Notes: a model not told the origin generated them from the letters alone. Counted from the first letter of the stretch, positions 1 through 6,376 are shown. The stretch: 8,457 nucleotides of DNA from Bacteroidales bacterium (GCA_031264715.1 JAISDP010000098.1:1-8457); one strand, 5' to 3'. Made by a program: numbers and translations.

Positions 1-141
1 GATGGTATCGTTGATGACGGGTTTTTGCAGGAAAACAGGTCCGGAAACCGTACAACTTTGTACAGCCAGGTATTTGGCGCTGTCCTGCGCCGTAACATGC
101 AGATATGACAGAAGTAACAAAAAAAGAATATAGTGACGCAT
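1..141 (-). CDS. Secreted protein of unknown function, N-terminal fragment
   Basis: A 47-codon open frame runs from an ATG at 141-139 down to the window edge, so only the N-terminus is visible. The protein begins MRHYILFLLLLSYLHVTAQ, a short positive start, a leucine-rich hydrophobic core and an AQ-type cleavage site. This is a standard Sec signal peptide without a lipobox cysteine, so the mature protein starts near residue 19-20 and is exported. The visible mature part (DSAKYLAVQSCTVSG...) matches no family I can name. A -7-like box on the same strand (167-174) supports this start. The gene is divergent from the GH43 gene, so it may be another carbohydrate-related secreted protein, but that rests on position only. 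Confidence 0.72.
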   Translation of the reverse strand, partial: MRHYILFLLLLSYLHVTAQDSAKYLAVQSCTVSGPVFLQKPVINDTI

Positions 142-166
142 GAATATTTGGTCTTAAATTGAAGCG

Positions 167-174
167 CAAAAATA
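167..174 (-). promoter_or_regulatory. Bacteroidota-type -7 promoter box for the leftward secreted gene
   Basis: On the minus strand this reads TATTTTTG, an exact match to TAnnTTTG, followed by CGC. It lies 25 bp upstream of the ATG at 141, leaving a leader of roughly 20 nt. I find no TTTG at the expected -33 spacing, so the call rests on the -7 box and its position. Confidence 0.5.
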
Positions 175-207
175 AAGATTTTTCGGTTCATTCCTTTTTT
201 GAGACGC

Positions 208-225
208 CATGAAAAAAATTTCATG
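208..225. repeat. Perfect 7-bp inverted repeat in a divergent promoter region
   Basis: The arms CATGAAA (208-214) and TTTCATG (219-225) are perfectly complementary around an AAAA spacer. The site lies about 35-50 bp upstream of the leftward -7 box and about 170 bp upstream of the rightward one, so it could be an operator for the leftward gene. The A/T-rich setting makes a chance palindrome quite possible. Confidence 0.3.
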
Positions 226-368
226 TACAATGATAACATTCGTAATCTGTTTTTTCCTGTTTTCGTATATCGGGTTTAAAGTCAGAATAAAAAGATCGAA
301 GATTGGAATGAATTGTGTAGTTGATAGAAAGAATTAAAAATAAGTTTCCCCCCGTTCGGCGTAGCGTC

Positions 369-402
369 TTTGCACGGGGAATCGGAAAAAAATGTACTTT
401 TG
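369..402 (+). promoter_or_regulatory. Bacteroidota-type promoter for the GH43 gene
   Basis: TACTTTTG at 395-402 is an exact TAnnTTTG -7 box. A TTTG at 369-372 lies 22 bp upstream of it, slightly wider than the usual 19-21 bp spacing for a -33 element. Transcription would start near 408-410, giving a leader of about 25 nt before the ATG at 435. There is no Shine-Dalgarno sequence; the bases before the start are A/T-rich, as is normal for this phylum. Confidence 0.6.
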
Positions 403-434
403 CGTTTTTCAGAGGGCTATGTAAATAATGATCC

Positions 435-1379
435 ATGAACACATACCGCATTTTTATTCTCCTTTTTTTAATCCCTTTCGTTGACCTGCATGTCCGGGCA
501 TCCGATCAGAATCTTCTTGTAGCCGATCCTTTTATTCTTGAAGAGAACGGGACTTATTATCTTTATGGTACCAGTGCGCGCGATGGCATTGTCGTCTGGC
601 GTTCCGCCGACTTGGTGCATTGGGACGGTCCGTGCGGCGCCACCAGCGGTTTGGCGCTGCATAAGGACGATTCGTGGGGCGAACGCATGTTCTGGGCGCC
701 CGAAGTATACAGGATCAACGATAAGTATGTGATGACCTATAGCGTGGAAGAGCATATCGCTGTGGCGGAATCATCCTCACCGCTTGGGCCGTTCATACAA
801 ACCGAAAAGAAGCCGCTCCTTGCCGAAAAAGGCATCGACAGCCATATTTTCATTGATGATGACGGTACGCCGCATCTGTATTGGGTTCGCTTCCAGGGAG
901 GCAACATCATCTATACCGCACGCATGAGCCGTGACCTGAAAACCGTGGATATGAGCACCGCCCGCCATTGTATCACGCCGGAGCCGGGCACCTGGGAGCA
1001 TACCGATGCCGAACCGCGCGCCAACGTAGCCGAAGGGCCCTTCGTGATGAAACGTGGCGGCAAATATTATCTTTCCTACAGTTGCAACCACTACCAAAGT
1101 CCGGATTACGCCGTAGGCTGGGCTGTGGCCGATAAACCCGAAGGCCCGTGGATCCGTAACAAAGATAATCCCATCCTTTTACGTCACAACGGGTACGTGG
1201 GTACCGGTCATCACGCATTCCTGCAAACCTCGTCCGGAAAGATATACATCATATACCATGCCCATTACTCCGCACAAACCATTGCTCCCCGGCGGACACT
1301 GATCAGTGAATGTAGGTGGAACAAAATTCCCGGGTTTGTAAACGTCGATCCGGGCAGCACGGAACTGGTCACAAAATAA
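435..1379 (+). CDS. Secreted glycoside hydrolase family 43 protein
   Basis: This 314-residue protein is predicted to be an exported five-bladed beta-propeller glycosidase that hydrolyses arabinose- or xylose-type linkages with inversion. Residues 1-23 form a signal peptide ending RAS. All three GH43 catalytic acids are present: Asp31 in VADPFIL (general base), Asp135 in KGIDSHIFID (pKa modulator) and Glu200 in VAEGPFV (general acid). GTGHHAF at about 256-262 fits the conserved histidine that helps bind the central calcium, and FWAPEV (86-91) is also typical. The length fits a single catalytic domain with no carbohydrate-binding module. It has its own promoter and converges on the PAP2-like gene 49 bp downstream, with no strong terminator hairpin seen. 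The family covers arabinofuranosidases, arabinanases, xylosidases and galactosidases; substrate and subfamily cannot be set by eye. Confidence 0.9.
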   Translation: MNTYRIFILLFLIPFVDLHVRASDQNLLVADPFILEENGTYYLYGTSARDGIVVWRSADLVHWDGPCGATSGLALHKDDSWGERMFWAPEVYRINDKYVMTYSVEEHIAVAESSSPLGPFIQTEKKPLLAEKGIDSHIFIDDDGTPHLYWVRFQGGNIIYTARMSRDLKTVDMSTARHCITPEPGTWEHTDAEPRANVAEGPFVMKRGGKYYLSYSCNHYQSPDYAVGWAVADKPEGPWIRNKDNPILLRHNGYVGTGHHAFLQTSSGKIYIIYHAHYSAQTIAPRRTLISECRWNKIPGFVNVDPGSTELVTK

Positions 1380-1428
1380 TTAGTACCACTTTTCCATCCC
1401 GTAAAGGTAAATTGTAATTGCCCGGCTC

Positions 1429-2079
1429 CTATATAATAAAGAACATCCCGAACATCAGGCCAAACCCCAGCAACACACCGGCGTAATATTGTGCAGATGT
1501 ATGCGCATTGAGCCGGATGCGTGCATAGCCGACCACGCCCGTCAGGATGATGAACATCAACAACACAGGCAACAACATCGGCGACATGGTGGTTAACGCG
1601 GCTACCATCCCGGTAACCCCGCTGATACCCACTCCGTGCAGGCTGATTTTCCAGAATATTGATATGAAAGAAGTAAGAAAAACCGCTACCGTAGACGCCA
1701 GTACGAACTTTTGAATAATGAAGGGCGTATGCATATTATGCAACGTACGATAGGCGATGTAATAGAATATAGCCGTACAAATCAATGGAAGTATGCGTTC
1801 GCGGCGTTTCGATATATAGAAATTACTCACCCAATGGTACATCCAGTAAAACAACAGCAAAGCTACAGGCAACCCCACCATGCACAATCCCACAATCAAC
1901 AATATGATCCGTTTGGCTTCGATGGGAAGCAGGGTGATGTACATACCCGACCAGAACAGGATGAATAGTGTGCCCAGCACGGGCATCCATAAAGGATGGA
2001 ACACAAGGGACAGGACATTTGACAAACTGTCCCCGTTTTTCATTTTTGCCTGGTAATCTCTGAAACGTACGGCTTTCAC
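1429..2079 (-). CDS. PAP2-like integral membrane protein with altered active-site motif
   Basis: This 216-residue protein is very hydrophobic, with about six membrane spans (roughly 24-50, 58-80, 98-112, 124-144, 155-181 and 198-215). Its conserved-looking polar patches match a degenerate phosphatidic acid phosphatase type 2 layout. KRRERILP (91-98) stands in for the first motif, SLHG with His148 replaces the PSGH motif, and R187-x5-H193-x3-Q197 matches the third motif with the usual aspartate replaced by glutamine. It may act on a lipid phosphate in the inner membrane, but the substitutions leave activity uncertain. The ATG at 2079 is only 15 bp beyond the rpoN stop, so the two are probably one operon. 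An internal Met13 is an alternative start, less likely because it would widen the gap. Confidence 0.7.
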   Translation of the reverse strand: MKAVRFRDYQAKMKNGDSLSNVLSLVFHPLWMPVLGTLFILFWSGMYITLLPIEAKRIILLIVGLCMVGLPVALLLFYWMYHWVSNFYISKRRERILPLICTAIFYYIAYRTLHNMHTPFIIQKFVLASTVAVFLTSFISIFWKISLHGVGISGVTGMVAALTTMSPMLLPVLLMFIILTGVVGYARIRLNAHTSAQYYAGVLLGFGLMFGMFFII

Positions 2080-2094
2080 TTCAATACTTTTCCG

Positions 2095-3528
2095 TTATAA
2101 CTCTTTTCGCAGCCTTGCCACCGGGATGTTCAACTGCTCGCGATATTTGGCTACGGTGCGGCGAGCAATCTGGTAACCCTTTTCCTGGAGGATGGCCGCC
2201 AGTTCATCGTCGGTGAGAGGCTTGCGTTTCGATTCGCTATCAACACATTCCTGCAATATTTTCTTGATTTCGCGTGTGGAAACTTCTTCGCCCGAGTCGG
2301 TTTGCAAGCCTTCCGAAAAGAAGAACTTCAACGGGAAAATACCGAATGGCGTCTGCACATACTTACTGTTGGCAACGCGTGACACGGTGGATATATCCAA
2401 CCCGGTAGCATCGGCAATATCTTTCAATATCATTGGGTTAAGCAAAGCCTCATCGCCACCGCTCAAGAAATATTCCTGCTGGTAATTGATAATAGCTTCC
2501 ATGGTATGTATCAAGGTATTTTGACGCTGCTTGATGGCATCAATAAACCACTTGGCCGAATCGAGCTTTTGCTTCAAAAAACTTACCGCTTCCTTGTTTT
2601 GCTTATCCTGCTTATTTTTGCTGTAAGCATCGAGCATGTCGCTGTATATCCGGCTCACGCGCAGTTCGGGAACATTACGCGAGTTGAGCGACAATTGTAA
2701 CGCGCCGTCTTTGTTTTCGAGCAAAAAGTCAGGAATGATATGCTCGGCCACCTTATCCGACTGGAACGAGCCGCCCGGCTTGGGATTGAGCTTCAATATC
2801 TCGGCTACACTGTCTTTCAATTCTTCTTCGGTAATTCCCAGCCGCGCAATGATCTTATCATAATGTTTCTTGGTGAATTCGTCGAAATAAGTATTCAGGA
2901 TGGTCTTTGCCATCTTTATTTCGGGTGTTTCCTCCTTTTGGTTCAGTTGCAGTACCAGACATTCCTGGAGGTCGCGCGCGCCAACTCCCGGCGGATCGAA
3001 CTCCTGGATGACTTTCAATGCTGACTCCAGTTCATCTTCGGTGGTTTCCACACCCATCGAAAAAGCCATATCGTCAGCCACTGCATCAAGCCGGCGCCGC
3101 AGGTAACCATCGTCGTCGATGTTACCGATCAAGTAATCGGCCAACAAATACTGCCGTTCGGAAATATTGCGCAGGCCGAGTTGCGATTCCAGCTGGTCAT
3201 GGAAACTGCTGCCTACCGAGAACGGAATTTCAGCCTTCTGTTCCTCTTTATTAAAATTCTTGGTACTCAGTTTATAAAGAGGCGTATCGTCCGTATTCAG
3301 GTATTCGTCAATCGACAAGTCGGTATTATCGTTGTCTGCATCTTGTTGGCCCTGGTCGTCGGTATCATCGATTTTGTCGCGGCCTTCTTCCAAAGCAGGA
3401 TTCTCCTCCAATTCATCTTTGATCCGCTCTTCCAACTGCATGGTAGGTATCTCCAGCAACTTGATCATTTGAATCTGCTGCGGGGATAACTTCTGGATGA
3501 GCTTTTGCTGTAGGCGTTGATTTAACAT
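2095..3528 (-). CDS. rpoN: RNA polymerase sigma-54 factor
   Basis: This 477-residue protein is the alternative sigma factor that recognises -24/-12 promoters and needs an AAA+ activator to open DNA. All regions are visible in order. Region I (1-48) is glutamine- and leucine-rich (LSPQQIQMIKLLEIPTMQLEERI) and ends EENPALE. Region II (about 49-80) is strongly acidic with many Asp residues. The core-binding domain spans about 107-300. A helix-turn-helix lies near 368-388 (DIADATGLDISTVSR), followed by YVQTPFGIFPLKFFFS. The RpoN box ARRTVAKYRE is intact at 455-464. Length is normal for the family. The start sits behind an A/T-rich leader without a Shine-Dalgarno sequence. The 123-bp gap to the ATPase stop suggests rpoN has its own promoter, although I could not find a clean TAnnTTTG box there. 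No sigma-54 activator gene is in view. Confidence 0.97.
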   Translation of the reverse strand: MLNQRLQQKLIQKLSPQQIQMIKLLEIPTMQLEERIKDELEENPALEEGRDKIDDTDDQGQQDADNDNTDLSIDEYLNTDDTPLYKLSTKNFNKEEQKAEIPFSVGSSFHDQLESQLGLRNISERQYLLADYLIGNIDDDGYLRRRLDAVADDMAFSMGVETTEDELESALKVIQEFDPPGVGARDLQECLVLQLNQKEETPEIKMAKTILNTYFDEFTKKHYDKIIARLGITEEELKDSVAEILKLNPKPGGSFQSDKVAEHIIPDFLLENKDGALQLSLNSRNVPELRVSRIYSDMLDAYSKNKQDKQNKEAVSFLKQKLDSAKWFIDAIKQRQNTLIHTMEAIINYQQEYFLSGGDEALLNPMILKDIADATGLDISTVSRVANSKYVQTPFGIFPLKFFFSEGLQTDSGEEVSTREIKKILQECVDSESKRKPLTDDELAAILQEKGYQIARRTVAKYREQLNIPVARLRKEL

Positions 3529-3651
3529 TATTACATTTTAATTTTTTTTGACACTCGATTATTTGCTAACGCTTCCAAGTTTTTGATTGTCTCCTTACAA
3601 TATACGTTTTTGATATATTAAACGTTACAATCATTGACGATTTTTTGACTC
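3529..3651. other. Intergenic leader of rpoN
   Basis: This 123-bp A/T-rich gap between the ATPase stop and the rpoN start probably holds the rpoN promoter. No exact TAnnTTTG box is present on the minus strand. The only structure I see is a 6-bp inverted repeat, ACGTTT (3604-3609) with AAACGT (3620-3625), around a 10-nt spacer. Confidence 0.4.
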
Positions 3652-4755
3652 CTACCCGTTGATTTCGCTGCACGAATTGTACAGCCCGCGCCAGTCCGCG
3701 CCGCGTTTTTTCATCACATTTTCAAGGTATTCCTTCCATACCAGCTTATCCTTGTCTTCGTCCTTCACGACAGCGCCTTGCAGACCGGCAGCCAGGTCGG
3801 GATCGGCGATTTTACCGTCGCCAAAACTTGCAGCCAACGCCATGCTGTTGGTGATGAGCGATATGGCCTCGGCAGTGGAGATCACGCTACTGGGCGATTT
3901 CAGTTTTTGCTTTTCGTCCAAAGTCATACCCTGGCGCAGTTCCCTGAAAACGGTAACAATCTTTTCTACGATCTCGTGTGATGGCAGCGTGGCTTTTAAA
4001 CGATAGTTGCCGGCAATTTCGGCTACGCGCTTGGTAACAATGGTCACCTCGGTATCTAAGTTTGCCGGGGCGGGCAGTACAATAGTGTTGAACCTCCGCT
4101 TGAGCGCCGACGACATGTCGTTGACGCCGCGGTCGCGCGTATTGGCAGTGGCAATGATGGAGAACCCTCGCTGGGCAGGCTGTTCCCTGTTCAACTCGGG
4201 AATCGAGACGGTTTTTTCGGACATGATGGAGATCATGGCATCCTGTACTTCCGAGGCACACCGTGATATTTCTTCGAAACGGGCGATCGTTCCGGTTTCC
4301 ATCGAACGGTATATGGGGCTTTTGATAAGCGCTTCCTCGGTAGGACCATTGGCCAGCAGCATCGCATAGTTCCATGAGTAGCGGATGTGTTCTTCGCCGG
4401 TGCCTGCCGTGCCCTGTATCACCTTGCCGGAATCGCCGCAGATCGCTGCCGCGAGATTTTCAGAAAGCCACGACTTGGCCGTGCCGGGTTCACCGATCAG
4501 CAACAGGGCCCGATCGGTGAGCAGGGTGGCAATAGCGATTTCAACCAGCCGGTTGTGCCCGATATACTTGGGTGTAATAGCGGTTTTCCCGGCTTGGCCG
4601 CCTGTTACAAACTTTAAAACAGCTTTAGGCGACAATTGCCAGCCCACAGGTTTTTCTTCGTTCCTGTCTTCTACTTTCAGCGCCTCTATTTCGGCAGCGT
4701 AAAGCAACTCGGCAGGAAGCCGCAATACTCCTTTATTCTCTATTTCTTTCGACAT
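3652..4755 (-). CDS. MoxR/YehL-type AAA+ ATPase
   Basis: This 367-residue cytoplasmic protein is a single-domain AAA+ ATPase of the MoxR-like (AAA_5) group. These act as chaperone-like remodelers, usually with a VWA-domain partner. Residues 1-60 form an N-terminal extension. Walker A is GEPGTAKS (88-95). The Walker B position is IARFEEISR (157-165), with Glu161-Glu162 where Asp-Glu is commoner. Sensor 1 is IATANTRDRG (201-210, Asn205), and SALKRRF (216-222) carries the likely arginine finger. A helical lid domain follows to the C-terminus. The PELNREQ segment (186-192) resembles the pre-sensor insert of this group. The best match in my memory is the E. coli YehL lineage. VWA, SWIM or DUF5682-type partners are missing from both flanks. 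A -7 box at 4861-4868 could drive it with a leader near 100 nt. Confidence 0.85.
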   Translation of the reverse strand: MSKEIENKGVLRLPAELLYAAEIEALKVEDRNEEKPVGWQLSPKAVLKFVTGGQAGKTAITPKYIGHNRLVEIAIATLLTDRALLLIGEPGTAKSWLSENLAAAICGDSGKVIQGTAGTGEEHIRYSWNYAMLLANGPTEEALIKSPIYRSMETGTIARFEEISRCASEVQDAMISIMSEKTVSIPELNREQPAQRGFSIIATANTRDRGVNDMSSALKRRFNTIVLPAPANLDTEVTIVTKRVAEIAGNYRLKATLPSHEIVEKIVTVFRELRQGMTLDEKQKLKSPSSVISTAEAISLITNSMALAASFGDGKIADPDLAAGLQGAVVKDEDKDKLVWKEYLENVMKKRGADWRGLYNSCSEING

Positions 4756-4860
4756 ATGACAACATAGTGTTGAAGTTATTTTACATCAGGATCAATTACT
4801 CCTCCGGAACGGACGTTTTTCCCGATGGCTGTGGCGCTCATTCCCGGAATATATTTACTG

Positions 4861-4868
4861 CAAATATA
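4861..4868 (-). promoter_or_regulatory. Bacteroidota-type -7 box upstream of the ATPase gene
   Basis: On the minus strand this reads TATATTTG followed by C, an exact TAnnTTTG match. It lies about 105 bp upstream of the ATPase ATG. No TTTG is found at the matching -33 position, so strength and use are uncertain. Confidence 0.45.
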
Positions 4869-4953
4869 CGGGAAAATATATTGATAATTGATGGGTACAA
4901 TTCAAATTGTCGCACTGAAGATAAGCTTACACGGGGTTATCAACCTCATTCCC

Positions 4954-5068
4954 ACCTGTCAGGGTCTAAAAAGACAATAAAAAACCCACCACTGTCAGGG
5001 TCAGAGACCGCTGACGGGGTGTTTCGCGCGCTACCCTGACAGTGGTCGACAGGCCCTGTCAGCGGTGG
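4954..5068. repeat. REP-like cluster of five related inverted/direct repeats
   Basis: Five copies of a CTGTCAGGG-like core are packed into 115 bp. Copies 1 (4956-4966), 2 (4988-5002) and 3 (5007-5020) read forward; copies 4 (5033-5046) and 5 (5054-5068) read in reverse. Copy 2 pairs perfectly with copy 4 over 14 bp (ACCACTGTCAGGGT). Copy 3 pairs with copy 5 over 12 of 13 bp (ACCGCTGAC-GGG). The block 4986-5068 also has imperfect terminal inverted repeats, CCACCACTG against CAGCGGTGG (8 of 9). This resembles repetitive extragenic palindrome or small non-autonomous elements, but no transposase gene or clear target duplication is visible. Confidence 0.7.
4976..5046 (-). terminator. Likely intrinsic terminator of the GH172 gene
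   Basis: In the leftward transcript the arms 5046-5033 and 5001-4988 form a perfect 14-bp stem. GGG and then TTTTTTATT follow (4987-4976), which is the arrangement of a Rho-independent terminator. The stem starts about 40 nt beyond the GH172 stop. The 31-nt loop is unusually long and can itself pair with the upstream arm at 5054-5066. Confidence 0.6.
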
Positions 5069-5086
5069 AATTTATTCACCGGCGGT

Positions 5087-6247
5087 TCAGTTCACTTCCA
5101 GGTCCTGCCATGCCGGCAGTTTCGGGAATGTGGCATGTGGCTCGGCCTGGTACCAGAACGCCACCGACGAAATATCCGATTTCTGGGGCAAGTACCGTCC
5201 GTCATGACGCCAACCGAGGTCCTGGATCGTCACCCGCAAATCCGTGTTGAACCGTACAGGATCGGCAATATGCCAGCGGTACATCCCGAAACGCTGTTGC
5301 GACCTGTAAGTACCGTCGGGACGGATCACCTGGTGCAGACCGGCATAAGGCGTGCAAAATTCCCTGTACTGTCCTTCCCGGTCGAAATTGTACGAACCGC
5401 AGAAATAATCTTCCGTACCGGTGCCGCAAATGGTTGGGAATTGCCTGTCGCCGTCCATGAAGAACTTGATTTCGCCTTCGCCCCACCAGCCGTTGTTGTG
5501 GACTCCCCAGGCCATGTAAACGCCTACATACTGGCCTTTGCCTTTGATACCGTCCACAATCGTCCAGTCCGAACCTTCGTTGTAATGCGTCCGGCGGAAC
5601 TGGGCATGGAAATACCCTGCATCGGCAGGCACTTCGGTAAGGGTATAATCAATCTGGTAATACAGCGTCATCGCATCCTTGTCGTTGATGTTTTCCATGG
5701 TAATCCTGCATTTCTTGCGGAAAGGCATGTTCCAGTAGCAGTTAAACGCACTGCCGGGATTGACGCACACGGGCAGCGATACCAGCGGAGCATATACGCC
5801 CCAGCCCATGCCGAAGAAATCGCCTACGGGACATTCCACCGAAGGAGTTTTCTCGTCGTCCCAATAGATGCGGAGGATCGAAAAGCGCCAGTTGCCTGTC
5901 GGGGTCATCCATATGTGCTGGATGGCGCCTGAACCTTCGATTTCGGCCAACGTGAAGGTCTCGCCCGAGTTGATGCGGATAAACGGGTTCATTTTCCAGC
6001 CCTGGCCCAGGTCGCGGGCGGCGTTGGCTGCATTGGCCGCATTGCGCTTATCTTTTTCTTTCGGGTCGGCCATACCGCCTTTACCCTTTTCGCCTGTGAA
6101 GTTTTCGGGACTGATCGAACGTGTTTTAGCGTCCGAAAGCCGGTACAGGTTACCCAGGTTCATATCCAGGCCGTTGAACTTGTCATTCTGCGCCTGTGCC
6201 AGGCAGGTTACCGCAAAAGCCAATAAAAGGATGCATAACTTTTTCAT
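5087..6247 (-). CDS. Secreted DUF2961/GH172 family glycosidase
   Basis: This 386-residue protein belongs to the DUF2961 family, now GH172. Characterised members act on alpha-D-fructofuranosides or D-arabinofuranosides, the latter including D-arabinan degradation. Residues 1-20 are a signal peptide ending AQAQ with no lipobox, so the enzyme is exported. Family landmarks are GEKGKGGMA (52-60), AARDLGQGWKMNP (76-88), GSGAIQHIWMTP (105-116), the tryptophan-rich GWWGEGEIKFFMDGD (253-267) and the hallmark GTGTEDYFCGSYNF (275-288). Glu257 or Glu259 and Glu279 are the likely catalytic acids, judged by conservation and spacing. Length is right for a single-domain member. An alanine/asparagine-rich stretch (70-77) precedes the ARDLGQGW motif. 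The gene is monocistronic, with a -7 box upstream and a terminator-like hairpin downstream. Fructan versus arabinan activity cannot be told from sequence. Confidence 0.88.
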   Translation of the reverse strand: MKKLCILLLAFAVTCLAQAQNDKFNGLDMNLGNLYRLSDAKTRSISPENFTGEKGKGGMADPKEKDKRNAANAANAARDLGQGWKMNPFIRINSGETFTLAEIEGSGAIQHIWMTPTGNWRFSILRIYWDDEKTPSVECPVGDFFGMGWGVYAPLVSLPVCVNPGSAFNCYWNMPFRKKCRITMENINDKDAMTLYYQIDYTLTEVPADAGYFHAQFRRTHYNEGSDWTIVDGIKGKGQYVGVYMAWGVHNNGWWGEGEIKFFMDGDRQFPTICGTGTEDYFCGSYNFDREGQYREFCTPYAGLHQVIRPDGTYRSQQRFGMYRWHIADPVRFNTDLRVTIQDLGWRHDGRYLPQKSDISSVAFWYQAEPHATFPKLPAWQDLEVN

Positions 6248-6316
6248 AATAACTAATGATAATTTGAGATTTGATGATTTACAATAATGTAAAGACGTTT
6301 ATTTTTGATTTACGGA

Positions 6317-6324
6317 CAAATATA
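6317..6324 (-). promoter_or_regulatory. Bacteroidota-type -7 box for the GH172 gene
   Basis: The minus strand reads TATATTTG, an exact TAnnTTTG match, about 70 bp upstream of the GH172 start. That gives a leader of roughly 60 nt. No matching -33 TTTG is present. The rest of the 129-bp gap 6248-6376 is A/T-rich; for the rightward tex gene only an imperfect box, TATTTTG at 6347-6353, is seen. Confidence 0.45.
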
Positions 6325-6376
6325 CATCATTTTTGAAAAAATGCTTTATTTTGCACATTTAAAAAATCATTGGACA

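Larger units (their letters stand above)
142..434. other. Divergent intergenic region, 293 bp
   Basis: This A/T-rich stretch separates two divergent secreted-protein genes and holds no credible gene. It contains a -7 box for each direction (167-174 minus, 395-402 plus) and a 7-bp inverted repeat CATGAAA-AAAA-TTTCATG at 208-225. It also has a small G/C-rich patch around 348-380, where CCCCGT (350-355) could pair with ACGGGG (374-379) across 18 nt. That patch encloses the putative -33 element of the GH43 promoter. Confidence 0.6.
4756..5086. other. Intergenic region with promoter and inverted-repeat cluster
   Basis: This 331-bp gap separates two genes that both read leftward. The half next to the ATPase is A/T-rich and carries a likely promoter (4861-4868) plus two short near-palindromes, TCCGGA (4803-4808) and TTCCCGGAA (4841-4849). 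The other half holds the repeat cluster and terminator at 4954-5068. No open frame here has homology I recognise or a credible start context. Confidence 0.6.

Noticed and set aside
221..451. A 76-codon minus-strand open frame
   Set aside because: It overlaps the GH43 promoter and start and covers A/T-rich non-coding sequence; the product looks like random translation.
1380..1428. A bidirectional terminator between the convergent GH43 and PAP2-like genes
   Set aside because: Only a weak stem of about 5 bp can be drawn at 1407-1423, with no U-run following, so it is not listed as a terminator.
3887..4375. A 162-codon minus-strand frame within the ATPase gene
   Set aside because: It is a shifted reading of the same strand; the ATPase frame carries Walker A, sensor 1 and arginine-finger motifs without interruption.
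4767..5039. A 90-codon plus-strand open frame in the intergenic region
   Set aside because: It reads through the promoter box and repeat arms, has no plausible start context, and its product resembles no protein family.
4954..5068. CRISPR array
   Set aside because: The repeats are short, diverged and in both orientations with irregular spacing, unlike uniform direct repeats with spacers, and no cas gene is present.
5042..5932. A 296-codon open frame on the plus strand
   Set aside because: It lies antisense to the GH172 gene, whose signal peptide and family motifs are clear. The opposite-strand translation shows no recognisable family and starts inside the repeat cluster.
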